From positions 124,001-188,000 of the forward strand of contig CBDFJZ010000008.1 in the NCBI GenBank assembly GCA_965248675.1: 64,000 bases of DNA, read 5' to 3'. The stretch is from UBA6627 sp965248675. Its GTDB lineage: Bacteria; Chloroflexota; Dehalococcoidia; UBA2979. This document shows, in pieces, positions 17,902 to 25,863 of this stretch (position 1 is the stretch's first letter; the number at the start of each line of letters is the position of its first letter). The position numbers and the translations under genes were made by a program. Under the pieces are notes generated by a model. The model did no database searches and was not told the DNA's origin. It saw only the letters and a program-made list of their open reading frames with translations.

Positions 17902-20649
17902 TCAGCCGACCTGGACGGGATCGACGTCGACGACCCAGCCGACCGGCAGCTCGTCGTGCAGCTCCTCGATCAGCGCGGCCGGGTCGTCGCCGTAGATCAG
18001 GATCTGTAGCCGGTGACGCCCTCGAAGGCGGGCAACCTGGGGCGGGGTGGGGCCGACGACCTCGACGTTCGGCAGCGACGGCGCGAGGCGCCGCAGCTCT
18101 GAGGCGAGGCGGTGCGCCTCCTCGGCGACGAAGGGGAGCTTGGGGTGGCTGAAGACGAGCCGCACGAGGCGCCGAAACGGCGGATAGCCGTGCTCCGCGC
18201 GCCAGCCCAACTCCTCCTCGAAGAAACGGTCGCTGTCCTGGACGGCGGCAGCGAGGATCGCGGGGTGATCGGGCTGCAGCGTCTGGATCAGCACGCGCCC
18301 GTCGCGTTCGGCACGGCCCGCCCGGCCGGCAACCTGCACGAGCAGCTGGAAGGTCCGCTCGCCGGCTCGGAAGTCGCCCTCTCGCAGCGAGTAGTCCGCG
18401 AGCACGACGCCGACGAGCGTGACACTCGGCAAGTCGAGGCCCTTCGCGACCATCTGCGTCCCGACGAGTACGTCGGCCTCGCGATCGATGAACTGGCGGA
18501 GGTTCCGCTCGTGGTCATCGGCCGATCGCGTCGTGTCGCGATCCCAGCGGACGATGCGTGCGGTGGGGAAGTGTCGGCGGACCTCGGACTCGACGCGCTG
18601 GGTGCCGGCGCTGACCGGCCGCAGCGGGTGGCCGCAGCCGGACTCGGTGCAGCGGGCAGGCACCGGGCGGGTACGTCCGCACTGGTGGCAGACGAGGCGT
18701 TCGCGACCGCCGCCCTCGCGGTGGAGCGAGAGCGCGACGTCGCACGAGGAACAGACCGGCGAGTGGCCTCGGCTGCAGAGCAGGAACGCGGCGAAGCCGC
18801 GCCGGTTGAGGAACAGGATCGCCTGCTCCTCGCGGTCGAGCGTCTCGCCGAGGGCAGTGGTGAGTTCCGAGGAGAACAGCTCGCGCGCGCCGCGCATGTC
18901 GACGAGCTCGATCTGCGGCAGCTCCTCGACCGGCCAGAGCCGCGAGCTGCCGTCGGGCTGGACGACTGGCCGGATGCGGTTCGGGAGATCGAGGCGCAGC
19001 AGGTCACCGCGATCGGCGGCGACCCAGCGCTCGGCATCCGGCGTCGCCGATCCGTAGACGACGGCGGCGCCGCTCAGGCGTCCGAGTTCGAGCGCGACCG
19101 TCCGCGCGTCGTAGCGCGGGGCGGGGTCGGACTGCTTGTACGTCCATTCGTGCGCCTCGTCGATCACGATCAACCCGAGGTCGGGCTGTGGGGCGAAGAT
19201 CGCCGAGCGCGATCCGATCACGACCTCGTACTCGCCCTCGGCGATCGCGTGCCATTCGTCGAAGGCCTCGCCGAGGGTGAGGCCGGAGTGCAGCACGCCG
19301 ACGCGGCCGGGGAAGCGTTCGGCGAAACGTCGCACCGTCTGTGGCGTGAGCGCGATCTCCGGCACGAGCACGATCCCGCGCCGGCCGGACTCGACGGCGT
19401 GCCGCAGCGCATCGAGGTAGACCTCGGTCTTGCCGCTGCCGGTGACGCCGTGCAGCACGAAACCCGATCCGTCGCGCCGGTCGACGCCCGCGCGGATCGC
19501 CTCGGCGGCGGCCTGCTGCGCGCCGATCAGCTCGACGGGTGGCCGGTGCACGACCAGCAGGTCGCGCAACGGGTCGCGGCGATCGAGCACCTCCTCGACG
19601 CGTACGACGGCGGCGGCGACCAGCCGGCGCACGCCTTCGCGTGCGCCGGGGCCGAACTCGGCGCGCAGTCCGCGCAGCTCGAGGCCGTGCTCGATCCCCT
19701 CGTCGGCGCGATCAGCGAGCCGCTCCAGCAGCCCGGCCGACGCCTGATCCGCCTGCCCGCGCGAGAGGCGTCTCAGCAGCGGGGCAGTCTCGTCCTCCTC
19801 GAGGAGCAGCTGCACTTCGTCGCCGTCGCGCGCGAGCGTGCCCTCCGCGATCAGCGTCTCGACCGCGGGGGCGCCGCGCGCCTCCTTCGCGAGGTCGTCG
19901 AACGGCAACGGGCCATCCGCTGCCACCAGCGCGCGGATCGCGCGTGCACGCCGCGACGCCCGCCGGCCCTCGATCGCGTCCGCGAATGTGCGCGCGCCCT
20001 CGGGCGAGACAGCGAGCCGCACCACGTCGACCAGCCGCGCACGACCGCGAGGGCGGGCGAGACGGTAGCGACGCTCCGCGAGGTCGCGGCGCACCAGGGC
20101 GCGTAGCGCGGCGTCGAACCCGCGCGCCGGTACGCCCGGCGCCAGCCGTTTCTTCAGCGCGTCCTGTTCCTCGGGCTCGTCGCTCAGCGCCTCGAAGATC
20201 GTGCGCTGGCGTTCGGACAGCGCCTCCGGATCCGCATCGCCGGCGGCCGAACCGCGCGCCACGAGGCGCTCTGGCCGCTCGCCCGCGCCCGGCGGCAGGA
20301 AGACCGCGTGCGCCTCCCATGGGGGCGCGAGGTAGTACTCCTGCAACCAGCCGGCCAGCGCCATGCGCTCGGCGCTGACCCGCGGCGCGCCCTCGAGCGG
20401 CGGCTCCAACGGGCGCACCTCGGCGCGGTCGTAGCCCGGCATGTCGTGGGGTCCGTCGACGACGATGCCTTGCAAGGTCTGGCGCCCGAACGGCGCGTGC
20501 ACCACCTCGCCGGGCGCGATCTCGCGCTCGGCTGGCACAGCGTAGGAGAAGGTGAGGTACGTCGGTCGGCCGGCGTTGACGGCCACCTTTACGTACCGCG
20601 GACGCCCCTCGACGGCCGGATCAAGCGGCTCCACCCCCGGGCGCGTCAT
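17902..20649 (-). CDS. priA: Primosomal protein N' (replication restart helicase PriA)
   Basis: Superfamily 2 DNA helicase of 915 residues that reloads the replisome at stalled forks. The N-terminal DNA-binding region (YVKVAVNAGRPTYLTFSYAV and APFGRQTLQGIV) is typical of PriA. Walker A is GVTGSGKTEVYLDAL near residue 402 and the DEAH box is in VIDEAHEWTYKQ near 495. Eight Cys positions for zinc lie around 633-676 (CSSCDVALSLH, CHQCG, CTESGCGH). The central spacer between the DNA-binding and helicase domains is longer than in E. coli PriA (732 residues). It heads the minus-strand run priA-def-yajC-secD-secF. Confidence 0.93.
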   Translation of the reverse strand: MTRPGVEPLDPAVEGRPRYVKVAVNAGRPTYLTFSYAVPAEREIAPGEVVHAPFGRQTLQGIVVDGPHDMPGYDRAEVRPLEPPLEGAPRVSAERMALAGWLQEYYLAPPWEAHAVFLPPGAGERPERLVARGSAAGDADPEALSERQRTIFEALSDEPEEQDALKKRLAPGVPARGFDAALRALVRRDLAERRYRLARPRGRARLVDVVRLAVSPEGARTFADAIEGRRASRRARAIRALVAADGPLPFDDLAKEARGAPAVETLIAEGTLARDGDEVQLLLEEDETAPLLRRLSRGQADQASAGLLERLADRADEGIEHGLELRGLRAEFGPGAREGVRRLVAAAVVRVEEVLDRRDPLRDLLVVHRPPVELIGAQQAAAEAIRAGVDRRDGSGFVLHGVTGSGKTEVYLDALRHAVESGRRGIVLVPEIALTPQTVRRFAERFPGRVGVLHSGLTLGEAFDEWHAIAEGEYEVVIGSRSAIFAPQPDLGLIVIDEAHEWTYKQSDPAPRYDARTVALELGRLSGAAVVYGSATPDAERWVAADRGDLLRLDLPNRIRPVVQPDGSSRLWPVEELPQIELVDMRGARELFSSELTTALGETLDREEQAILFLNRRGFAAFLLCSRGHSPVCSSCDVALSLHREGGGRERLVCHQCGRTRPVPARCTESGCGHPLRPVSAGTQRVESEVRRHFPTARIVRWDRDTTRSADDHERNLRQFIDREADVLVGTQMVAKGLDLPSVTLVGVVLADYSLREGDFRAGERTFQLLVQVAGRAGRAERDGRVLIQTLQPDHPAILAAAVQDSDRFFEEELGWRAEHGYPPFRRLVRLVFSHPKLPFVAEEAHRLASELRRLAPSLPNVEVVGPTPPQVARLRGRHRLQILIYGDDPAALIEELHDELPVGWVVDVDPVQVG

Positions 20650-20774
20650 CGTCGCTCAATCATATGGGGAGGAATGGGTGATTCGGGCGGGGTCGCCGTC
20701 AGCGATCCCGGAGCCAAAGAAGCAACCGAGGTCAAAAGCAGCTCTCGCTGATGCGAAGCGTCAAACGACGAGGT

Positions 20775-21125
20775 CTACGACCTCCGGGCCTCGCGGATGC
20801 GGGCGGCGCGGCCGGTGCGGCCGCGCAGGTAGTAGAGGCGTGAGCGGCGGACGCGGCCGCGGCGCGTGACCTCGATCGCCTCGAGGCGCGGGCTGTTGAA
20901 CGGGAATGTTCGCTCCACGCCAACGCCCGAGGTCACGCGCCGGACGGTGAAGTTGCCGGCCGGGCCGTTCTTCACGCGGATCACCGTGCCCTCGAAGGGC
21001 TGGAGCCGCTCGCGGGTGCCCTCGATGACGCGTACCTGGACGCGGACCTGATCGCCGGCGCCGAACTCGGGGAAGTCGGGGTTTCGCGGCTGCGCGAACT
21101 CGCGGAGGTCGACTGCCATCGCCAT
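20775..21125 (-). CDS. rplS: 50S ribosomal protein L19
   Basis: Ribosomal protein of 116 residues at the 30S-50S interface. Recognisable segments are FGAGDQVRVQVRVIEGTRERLQ followed by FEGTVIRVKN, then FPFNSPRLEAIEVTRRGRVRRSRLYYLRG, which carries the L19 signature. The length is normal. It lies 52 bp downstream of trmD on the same strand, the usual trmD-rplS pairing; rpsP and rimM, the common partners, are not adjacent. Confidence 0.95.
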   Translation of the reverse strand: MAMAVDLREFAQPRNPDFPEFGAGDQVRVQVRVIEGTRERLQPFEGTVIRVKNGPAGNFTVRRVTSGVGVERTFPFNSPRLEAIEVTRRGRVRRSRLYYLRGRTGRAARIREARRS

Positions 21126-21177
21126 CTCACCAGGGACTGAACGCGTGTGTGTGGGTTCGAGAACTTCGAGCGAGCAG

Positions 21178-21951
21178 TCAGTCTAGCGGTCCTCGCTCGC
21201 CAGCGTCGAGCGCTTCGGTTGGGGTGGGCTCCGATTCCAGCCAGCGTCGTTCCTCGTCGCTGAGATCGGCCGCCTCGAGGAGATCGGGACGCCGCGCACG
21301 GGTGCGCAGTAGCCGTTGTTGGCGCCGCCAGCGCTCCACCTCGGCGTGGTGGCCGGAGCGCAGCACCTCGGGCGGCTCCCAGCCTCGGAACTCCGCTGGT
21401 CGCGTGTACTGGGGGTATTCGAGCAGGTGCTCGTCGAACGACTCTTCGCGCAGCGCGTCCTCGGCGCCGAGGACGCCGGGGACGCGGCGGGCGACGGCGT
21501 CGATCAGCATCAGTGCCGGGAGCTCCCCGCCGGAGAGCACGAAGTCACCGACGCTCACCTCGCGATCGACGACGTGTTCGCGCACGCGCTCGTCAACGCC
21601 CTCGTAGCGCCCGCAGATCAACAGCAGGCGAGGGAGGGCGGCCAACTCGATGACGAGCGCGCCGTCGAGGCGGCGGCCCTGCGGGGTCAGGAGGACGACC
21701 TCGGCCGACGGCTCGGCGAGCGGTTGGATCGCCTCGACGGCGGCGAACAGCGGATCGGGCTTCATCACCATCCCTGGGCCGCCGCCGAAGGGGTAATCGT
21801 CGACGGTGTGGTGCTTGTCCGTCGCCCAGTCGCGGAGCTGGTGCAGCGCGACCTCGATCAGACCAGCCTCTTGTGCGCGCTTGAGGATCGACTCGTCGAG
21901 CGGACCGTCGAACATCGCCGGGAATAGCGTCAGCACGTCGAAGCGCGTCAC
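21178..21951 (-). CDS. trmD: tRNA (guanine-37-N1)-methyltransferase
   Basis: SPOUT-class methyltransferase that makes m1G37 in tRNAs reading CNN codons and so prevents +1 frameshifting. GTG 21951 (VTRFDVLTLFPAMFDG) is chosen because the protein then starts like other TrmDs and a long purine stretch (AAGGGGGGGGAAGA) precedes it; upstream codons are non-homologous. Conserved segments are DDYPFGGGPGMVMKPDPLF, LICGRYEGVDERV and SVGDFVLSGGELPALMLIDA, which form the trefoil-knot SAM site. The product is 257 residues, typical in size. Confidence 0.95.
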   Translation of the reverse strand: MTRFDVLTLFPAMFDGPLDESILKRAQEAGLIEVALHQLRDWATDKHHTVDDYPFGGGPGMVMKPDPLFAAVEAIQPLAEPSAEVVLLTPQGRRLDGALVIELAALPRLLLICGRYEGVDERVREHVVDREVSVGDFVLSGGELPALMLIDAVARRVPGVLGAEDALREESFDEHLLEYPQYTRPAEFRGWEPPEVLRSGHHAEVERWRRQQRLLRTRARRPDLLEAADLSDEERRWLESEPTPTEALDAGERGPLD

Positions 21952-22065
21952 TCTTCCCCCCCTTGGTGGCCCGCGAACTCTCACGGTCTCACACCGCCAC
22001 TCGATCGCGGCGCTCGGCCGCGCTGATTCCGGAATCTACCAGCCGTGCGTGATCAGGTCCGAAAA

Positions 22066-22083
22066 ATCGACCATATGTTCGAT
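22066..22083. promoter_or_regulatory. SOS-box-like palindrome upstream of the dcw promoter
   Basis: ATCGACCATATGTTCGAT is an 18-bp near-perfect palindrome with a single mismatched pair. Its core CGACCATATGTTCG differs by one base from CGAACATATGTTCG, the LexA-binding sequence of many Gram-positive bacteria. It abuts the proposed -35 hexamer of the mraZ promoter. Binding by LexA is an inference. Confidence 0.45.
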
Positions 22084-22111
22084 TGTTGCGTTGTGGGGTG
22101 TCTGGTAGTGT
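22083..22111 (+). promoter_or_regulatory. Proposed promoter of the dcw cluster
   Basis: TTGTTG at 22083-22088 and TAGTGT at 22106-22111 are separated by 17 bp. The same -10 hexamer and spacing occur in the proposed recA promoter (46268-46296), which supports both calls. Transcription would start near 22118, about 70 nt before mraZ. Confidence 0.5.
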
Positions 22112-22138
22112 CTAGGGGCGTTATGGGGGGAAATGGGG
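22094..22138 (+). promoter_or_regulatory. Five MraZ-type boxes at 10-bp spacing
   Basis: Pentamers TGGGG (22094), GGTAG (22104), AGGGG (22114), TGGGG (22124) and TGGGG (22134) start exactly 10 bp apart. In E. coli, MraZ represses its own operon by binding TGGGN repeats separated by 5 bp; the arrangement here is the same with more copies and two imperfect ones. The first two boxes lie in the spacer and -10 of the promoter, so binding should repress. Confidence 0.75.
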
Positions 22139-22188
22139 TCGCAACCCTGCCCGCTTCCCCACCCCCCAGACGTTGCGAGGGGGGCCGG

Positions 22189-22614
22189 ATGTTTTTCTTC
22201 GGCACCTTCGAGCACTCCATCGACGAACGCGGGCGGTTAGCGATCCCCGCCCGTTACCGCCGCGCGTTCGTCGACGGGGGTGTCGTCCGGCCTGGGCCGG
22301 ACGGCTGTCTGGAGATCTACACACAGGAAACGTTCGACGGAGAGGCACAGCGCCGGCTGGACTCCGAGGACGGCAACCGGCGTCGCTCCGCGCGACGCAC
22401 CCGCCGAGGCTTCATGCACGACGCTTACTCGCTGGAGCTCGATCGCCAGGGCCGCGTGCTCGTCCCGCAGATGCTGCGCGAGTCAGCGAGCATCGAGGGG
22501 CGCGTCGCGCTCGTCGGCTGCGGCGACTACATCGAGATCTGGGACCCGGCGCGCTGGTCAAGGGAACTGAGCGCCGTTGCTGAGGACGATCAGGACGACG
22601 AGGGCGCGGAATGA
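22189..22614 (+). CDS. mraZ: Transcriptional regulator MraZ
   Basis: Protein of 141 residues that binds repeated boxes in its own promoter and typically represses the dcw operon. ATG 22189 (MFFFGTFEHSIDERGRLAIP) is chosen because it gives the canonical MraZ start with a GAGGGGGG ribosome-binding site; the open frame extending upstream crosses the promoter. Two SpoVT-AbrB-like repeats are visible, the first around DERGRLAIPARYR and the second around DRQGRVLVPQMLRE, each with the D-x-x-G-R signature. It begins the cluster, and its stop overlaps rsmH as ATGA. The TGGGG boxes upstream are its probable operator. Confidence 0.92.
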   Translation: MFFFGTFEHSIDERGRLAIPARYRRAFVDGGVVRPGPDGCLEIYTQETFDGEAQRRLDSEDGNRRRSARRTRRGFMHDAYSLELDRQGRVLVPQMLRESASIEGRVALVGCGDYIEIWDPARWSRELSAVAEDDQDDEGAE

Positions 22615-23567
22615 CCAGCCCCACACCTCCCCATCACGTCCCCGTCATGGTCGACGAGGTGATCGACGGCCTGGCCGTACGCCGCGGCGGCAGCTACGTC
22701 GACGGCACGGTCGGGCTCGGTGGGCACGCGCTCGCCATCCTCGAGGCCGCGCAACCGGGTGGCCGGTTGCTCGGGATCGACCGCGACCCGCACGCGCTGG
22801 CGACCGCGGCGGAGCGCCTCGCCGCCTACGGCGACGCGGTCGTGCTGGTGCGCGGCAACTATGCGGACGTGCGGGCGATCTGCGGGGAACACGGGTTCGA
22901 GGCGGTCGATGCGCTGCTGCTGGACCTCGGTGTTTCGTCGCTGCAACTGGAGCAGCCGGCGCGGGGGTTCTCGTTCCAGCGCGACGAGCCGCTGGACATG
23001 CGCATGGACCCGGATCAGGAGCTGACCGCCGCCGACGTCGTCAACGAGACGGAAGAACGAGAACTGGCAGACATCATCTGGCGCTACGGCGAGGAACGCC
23101 GCAGCCGCCGCATTGCGAGGGCGATCGTCGCGCATCGCCCGATGGAGACGACCGGCGAACTCGCCGGTGTCATCGAGCAGGCCGTGGGACGGGGCCGGGG
23201 ACGACCCAACAATATCCACCCCGCCACGTTGACGTTCCAAGCCTTGCGAATCGCGGTCAACCAGGAGCTCATGCACCTGGATGCCGTGCTCGCTTCGGCC
23301 CACGGCCTGCTCGAGGCCACCGGTGGTCGCCTCGTCGTGATCTCCTTCCACTCGCTGGAAGATCGACGGGTCAAAGAATACATCCGCGACCACAGCCCTG
23401 ATCGGCCGCGCGACCGCTGGGCGCCCGACAGCGGCCCGCCGCCGAGCTGGCGCCGCATCACGCGGCGCGTCCGCAAGGCCTCGAGCGACGAGATCGCCCG
23501 CAATCCCCGCGCGCGCTCGGCACGGCTCCGCGTCGCCGAGGCGATCCCGGTCGCCGAGGCCGCCTGA
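22611..23567 (+). CDS. rsmH: 16S rRNA (cytosine1402-N4)-methyltransferase
   Basis: SAM-dependent enzyme (formerly MraW) of 318 residues that methylates C1402 in the decoding centre of 16S rRNA. It begins HHVPVMVDEVIDGL, has motif I in YVDGTVGLGGHALAIL, then GIDRDPHAL, DALLLDLGVSSLQLEQPARGFSF and the C-terminal signature VVISFHSLEDRRVKEYI. All are hallmarks of RsmH. It is the conserved second gene of dcw clusters and overlaps mraZ by 4 nt and the next gene by 1 nt. Confidence 0.95.
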   Translation: MTSPTPPHHVPVMVDEVIDGLAVRRGGSYVDGTVGLGGHALAILEAAQPGGRLLGIDRDPHALATAAERLAAYGDAVVLVRGNYADVRAICGEHGFEAVDALLLDLGVSSLQLEQPARGFSFQRDEPLDMRMDPDQELTAADVVNETEERELADIIWRYGEERRSRRIARAIVAHRPMETTGELAGVIEQAVGRGRGRPNNIHPATLTFQALRIAVNQELMHLDAVLASAHGLLEATGGRLVVISFHSLEDRRVKEYIRDHSPDRPRDRWAPDSGPPPSWRRITRRVRKASSDEIARNPRARSARLRVAEAIPVAEAA

Positions 23568-24073
23568 TGGCGACCCTGGGGACTGCGGTCCGCCATGGTA
23601 TTGCGGCGCCCGCGGTCGGCCGTCAAGGTCGCAGGACCCCGGCCGCCGCTGAGCGCATCCGTCGTCCCGCGACGGCGCGCAGTTCCGGCCACCTCTCGAG
23701 GCTGCTGATCGTGGGGCTGATGCTGATCGGCGTCGCGATCCTCGGGCTGCTACAGGTGCTGCAGACCAGCCAGGTCGCCAGCACCGGCTTCGAGCTGCGC
23801 ACGCTGCAGGCCGAACGCACGCGCCTCGAATCGGAGATCCGTCTCCTGGAAGCGGGGATCGCGGATCGATCGCAACTCGAACGCACGCTGAACGAGGCGA
23901 TCACCCGCCTTGGGATGGTCGAGCCGGAACGGACGTTGCGGCTGTCAGTCGACGAGCCGGCGCCGAACACCATGCCACTGCCGCGCCGCTACATCGAGGC
24001 CGCGCCGGCGATCGAGCAGGATCCGGCGGCCTGGTGGGAGCCGTTGTTGGAACGGATTCCGGGATTCGACTAG
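23567..24073 (+). CDS. ftsL: Cell division protein FtsL-like
   Basis: Small bitopic membrane protein of 168 residues. A basic, Ala-rich cytoplasmic tail of about 40 residues is followed by one TM segment (LLIVGLMLIGVAILGLLQVLQ) and an extracytoplasmic heptad region (LQAERTRLESEIRLLEAGIADRS), i.e. a short coiled coil, as in FtsL and DivIC. Sequence conservation in this family is very low, so the call rests on topology and on its place between rsmH and ftsI. Its role would be to bring FtsW/FtsI into the divisome together with FtsQ. Confidence 0.8.
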   Translation: MATLGTAVRHGIAAPAVGRQGRRTPAAAERIRRPATARSSGHLSRLLIVGLMLIGVAILGLLQVLQTSQVASTGFELRTLQAERTRLESEIRLLEAGIADRSQLERTLNEAITRLGMVEPERTLRLSVDEPAPNTMPLPRRYIEAAPAIEQDPAAWWEPLLERIPGFD

Positions 24074-24129
24074 CCCGCGCGAGCGGGTGACTGAGCCAAT
24101 GATCCGCGGTGGGGTAGAGAGGGTTCGCG

Positions 24130-25863
24130 GTGAGTAACGCCCGACCCGACCACCTGACGTGGCGGCACTGGGTCGTCACGCTGCTGGTGATCGCCGCCCT
24201 CGGCCTGATCGTCGTCCGCCTCTACCGGCTCCAGATCGTCGATCACGATCTCTACCTGACCCGCGCGATCGAGGCGCGCCACGGCAACGCCGAGGTGCCA
24301 GCGCCGCGCGGCGTGATCACCGACGCCACCGGATACCCGCTCGCCGCCTCGGTCGACACCTGGGACATCTACATCGACCGCTTCCTCTGGCGCGACCGCG
24401 ACCAGGCCTCGTTAGCGGCGATCCAGCTTGGCGACTTCCTCCAACTCGATCCGAGCGTGCTGCTCGCCGACGGCACCTCCGCCGAGATCGGCGACATCAT
24501 CGTGCGGCGGGACGTCGGTTACGAGGAGGGCGTGGCGCTACGCGACCTCGATCTCTGGGGCGTGCGCACGCTGCCCTCGGCGGTGCGCACGTATCCCGAG
24601 GGCGCCCTCGCGCGTCAGATCATCGGGCACGTCGGGATCGACGGTGTCGGCCTCTGGGGTGTCGAGGCCGACTACGACCACCTGCTGCGCGGCCAACCCG
24701 GCAGCCTCAGCCGCGAGCTCGACCCGCTCGGCCGGCCGATCGCCTTCGGCGGCAACACCGACGACCGTCCGGTACGCGGCGGCGAGGTGCAGCTGACGAT
24801 CGACCGCTTCATCCAGGCGATCATCGAGCGCGAGCTCGAATGGGCGCTCGCGGAGTTCGAGGCACCCAGCGGCTCGATCCTCGTGATGGACCCGCGCACG
24901 GGCGCGATCCTCGGGATGGCGTCCCGCCCGAGCACCAACATCACGCCTGAGGCGTTCGAGAATCCCGAGCTGCCCGACCTCGTTCGCAACCGGCCGATGA
25001 CCGACCTCTACGAGCCCGGCTCGGTGTTCAAGACGCTCACCGCCGCTGCCGCGATCGACCTCGGCCGTGTCACGTCGGAGACCACCTACGTCGACGAGGG
25101 CGTTGTCCTGATTGGCCCTAACCCGATCTACAACTGGGACTTCCAGGCCTACGGCGAGGTCAGCGTTCGCACGCTGCTCCAGCGGTCGCTCAACACCGGC
25201 GCGGTCTGGCTGTCCGAGGAGATCGGCGCGGCGGATTTCTACGACTACCTCGCGGCGTTCGGCATCGGCGAGCCGACGCACCTCGGGCTGAGCGGCGAGG
25301 CCGAGGGCCTCGTCCGTCACCCGAGCGATCCCGCGTGGTACCCGGTCGACCTCGCGACGAACTCGTACGGCCAGGGCCTCGCGGCCAGCCCGCTCCAGGT
25401 GCTGACCGCCGTCAGCGTGTTCGCGAACGACGGCTGGCTGATGCGGCCGTACATCGTGTCGCGCGTCGTCTCCGAGGATGACGTCCGCACCTTCGACCCG
25501 GTCTCCGTCCGCCAGGTCGTCTCCGCCGCCACCGCTTCGACGATGGCGGCGCTGATGAACGACGTCGTCGACGGCGTCCAGTGGCACCTCGCCCAGGTCG
25601 ACGGCTATTCGGTCTCCGGAAAAACCGGCACGACGATCGTCTCGATTCCGACCGGCTACGACTTCGACACGACGATCGCCTCGTTCGCCGGTTTCCTCCC
25701 CTACGAGGAGCCCGAGGTGTCGATCCTCGTCAAGATCGATACGCCGTCGGGCGAACTGACGCTCGGCGGCCAGGTGGCGGCGCCGGTGTTTTCGCGCGTC
25801 GCCAGTGCAATCATGGAATACCTGCGCGTCCCACCACGTGACGCCCTGGTTTCGACCCCGTGA
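24130..25863 (+). CDS. ftsI: Division transpeptidase FtsI (class B penicillin-binding protein)
   Basis: Septal peptidoglycan cross-linking enzyme of 577 residues, anchored by an N-terminal TM (VTLLVIAALGLIVVRLYRLQ). The pedestal domain starts at RHGNAEVPAPRGVITDATG. The transpeptidase triad is intact: SVFK at S298-K301, SLN at S353-N355 and KTG at K498-G500. A GTG start at 24130 follows GGGTAGAGAGGG. It lacks C-terminal PASTA repeats, unlike several actinobacterial and Firmicutes homologues. Partner glycosyltransferase FtsW is encoded further down the cluster. In most dcw clusters murE would come next; here murF follows directly with a 4-nt overlap. Confidence 0.93.
   Translation: MSNARPDHLTWRHWVVTLLVIAALGLIVVRLYRLQIVDHDLYLTRAIEARHGNAEVPAPRGVITDATGYPLAASVDTWDIYIDRFLWRDRDQASLAAIQLGDFLQLDPSVLLADGTSAEIGDIIVRRDVGYEEGVALRDLDLWGVRTLPSAVRTYPEGALARQIIGHVGIDGVGLWGVEADYDHLLRGQPGSLSRELDPLGRPIAFGGNTDDRPVRGGEVQLTIDRFIQAIIERELEWALAEFEAPSGSILVMDPRTGAILGMASRPSTNITPEAFENPELPDLVRNRPMTDLYEPGSVFKTLTAAAAIDLGRVTSETTYVDEGVVLIGPNPIYNWDFQAYGEVSVRTLLQRSLNTGAVWLSEEIGAADFYDYLAAFGIGEPTHLGLSGEAEGLVRHPSDPAWYPVDLATNSYGQGLAASPLQVLTAVSVFANDGWLMRPYIVSRVVSEDDVRTFDPVSVRQVVSAATASTMAALMNDVVDGVQWHLAQVDGYSVSGKTGTTIVSIPTGYDFDTTIASFAGFLPYEEPEVSILVKIDTPSGELTLGGQVAAPVFSRVASAIMEYLRVPPRDALVSTP

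Noticed and set aside
18112..20106. Plus-strand open frame of 664 codons
   Set aside because: Antisense to priA; composition (Arg/Asp/Glu/Val rich, no domains) is that of a high-GC shadow frame, while the minus strand encodes all PriA motifs.
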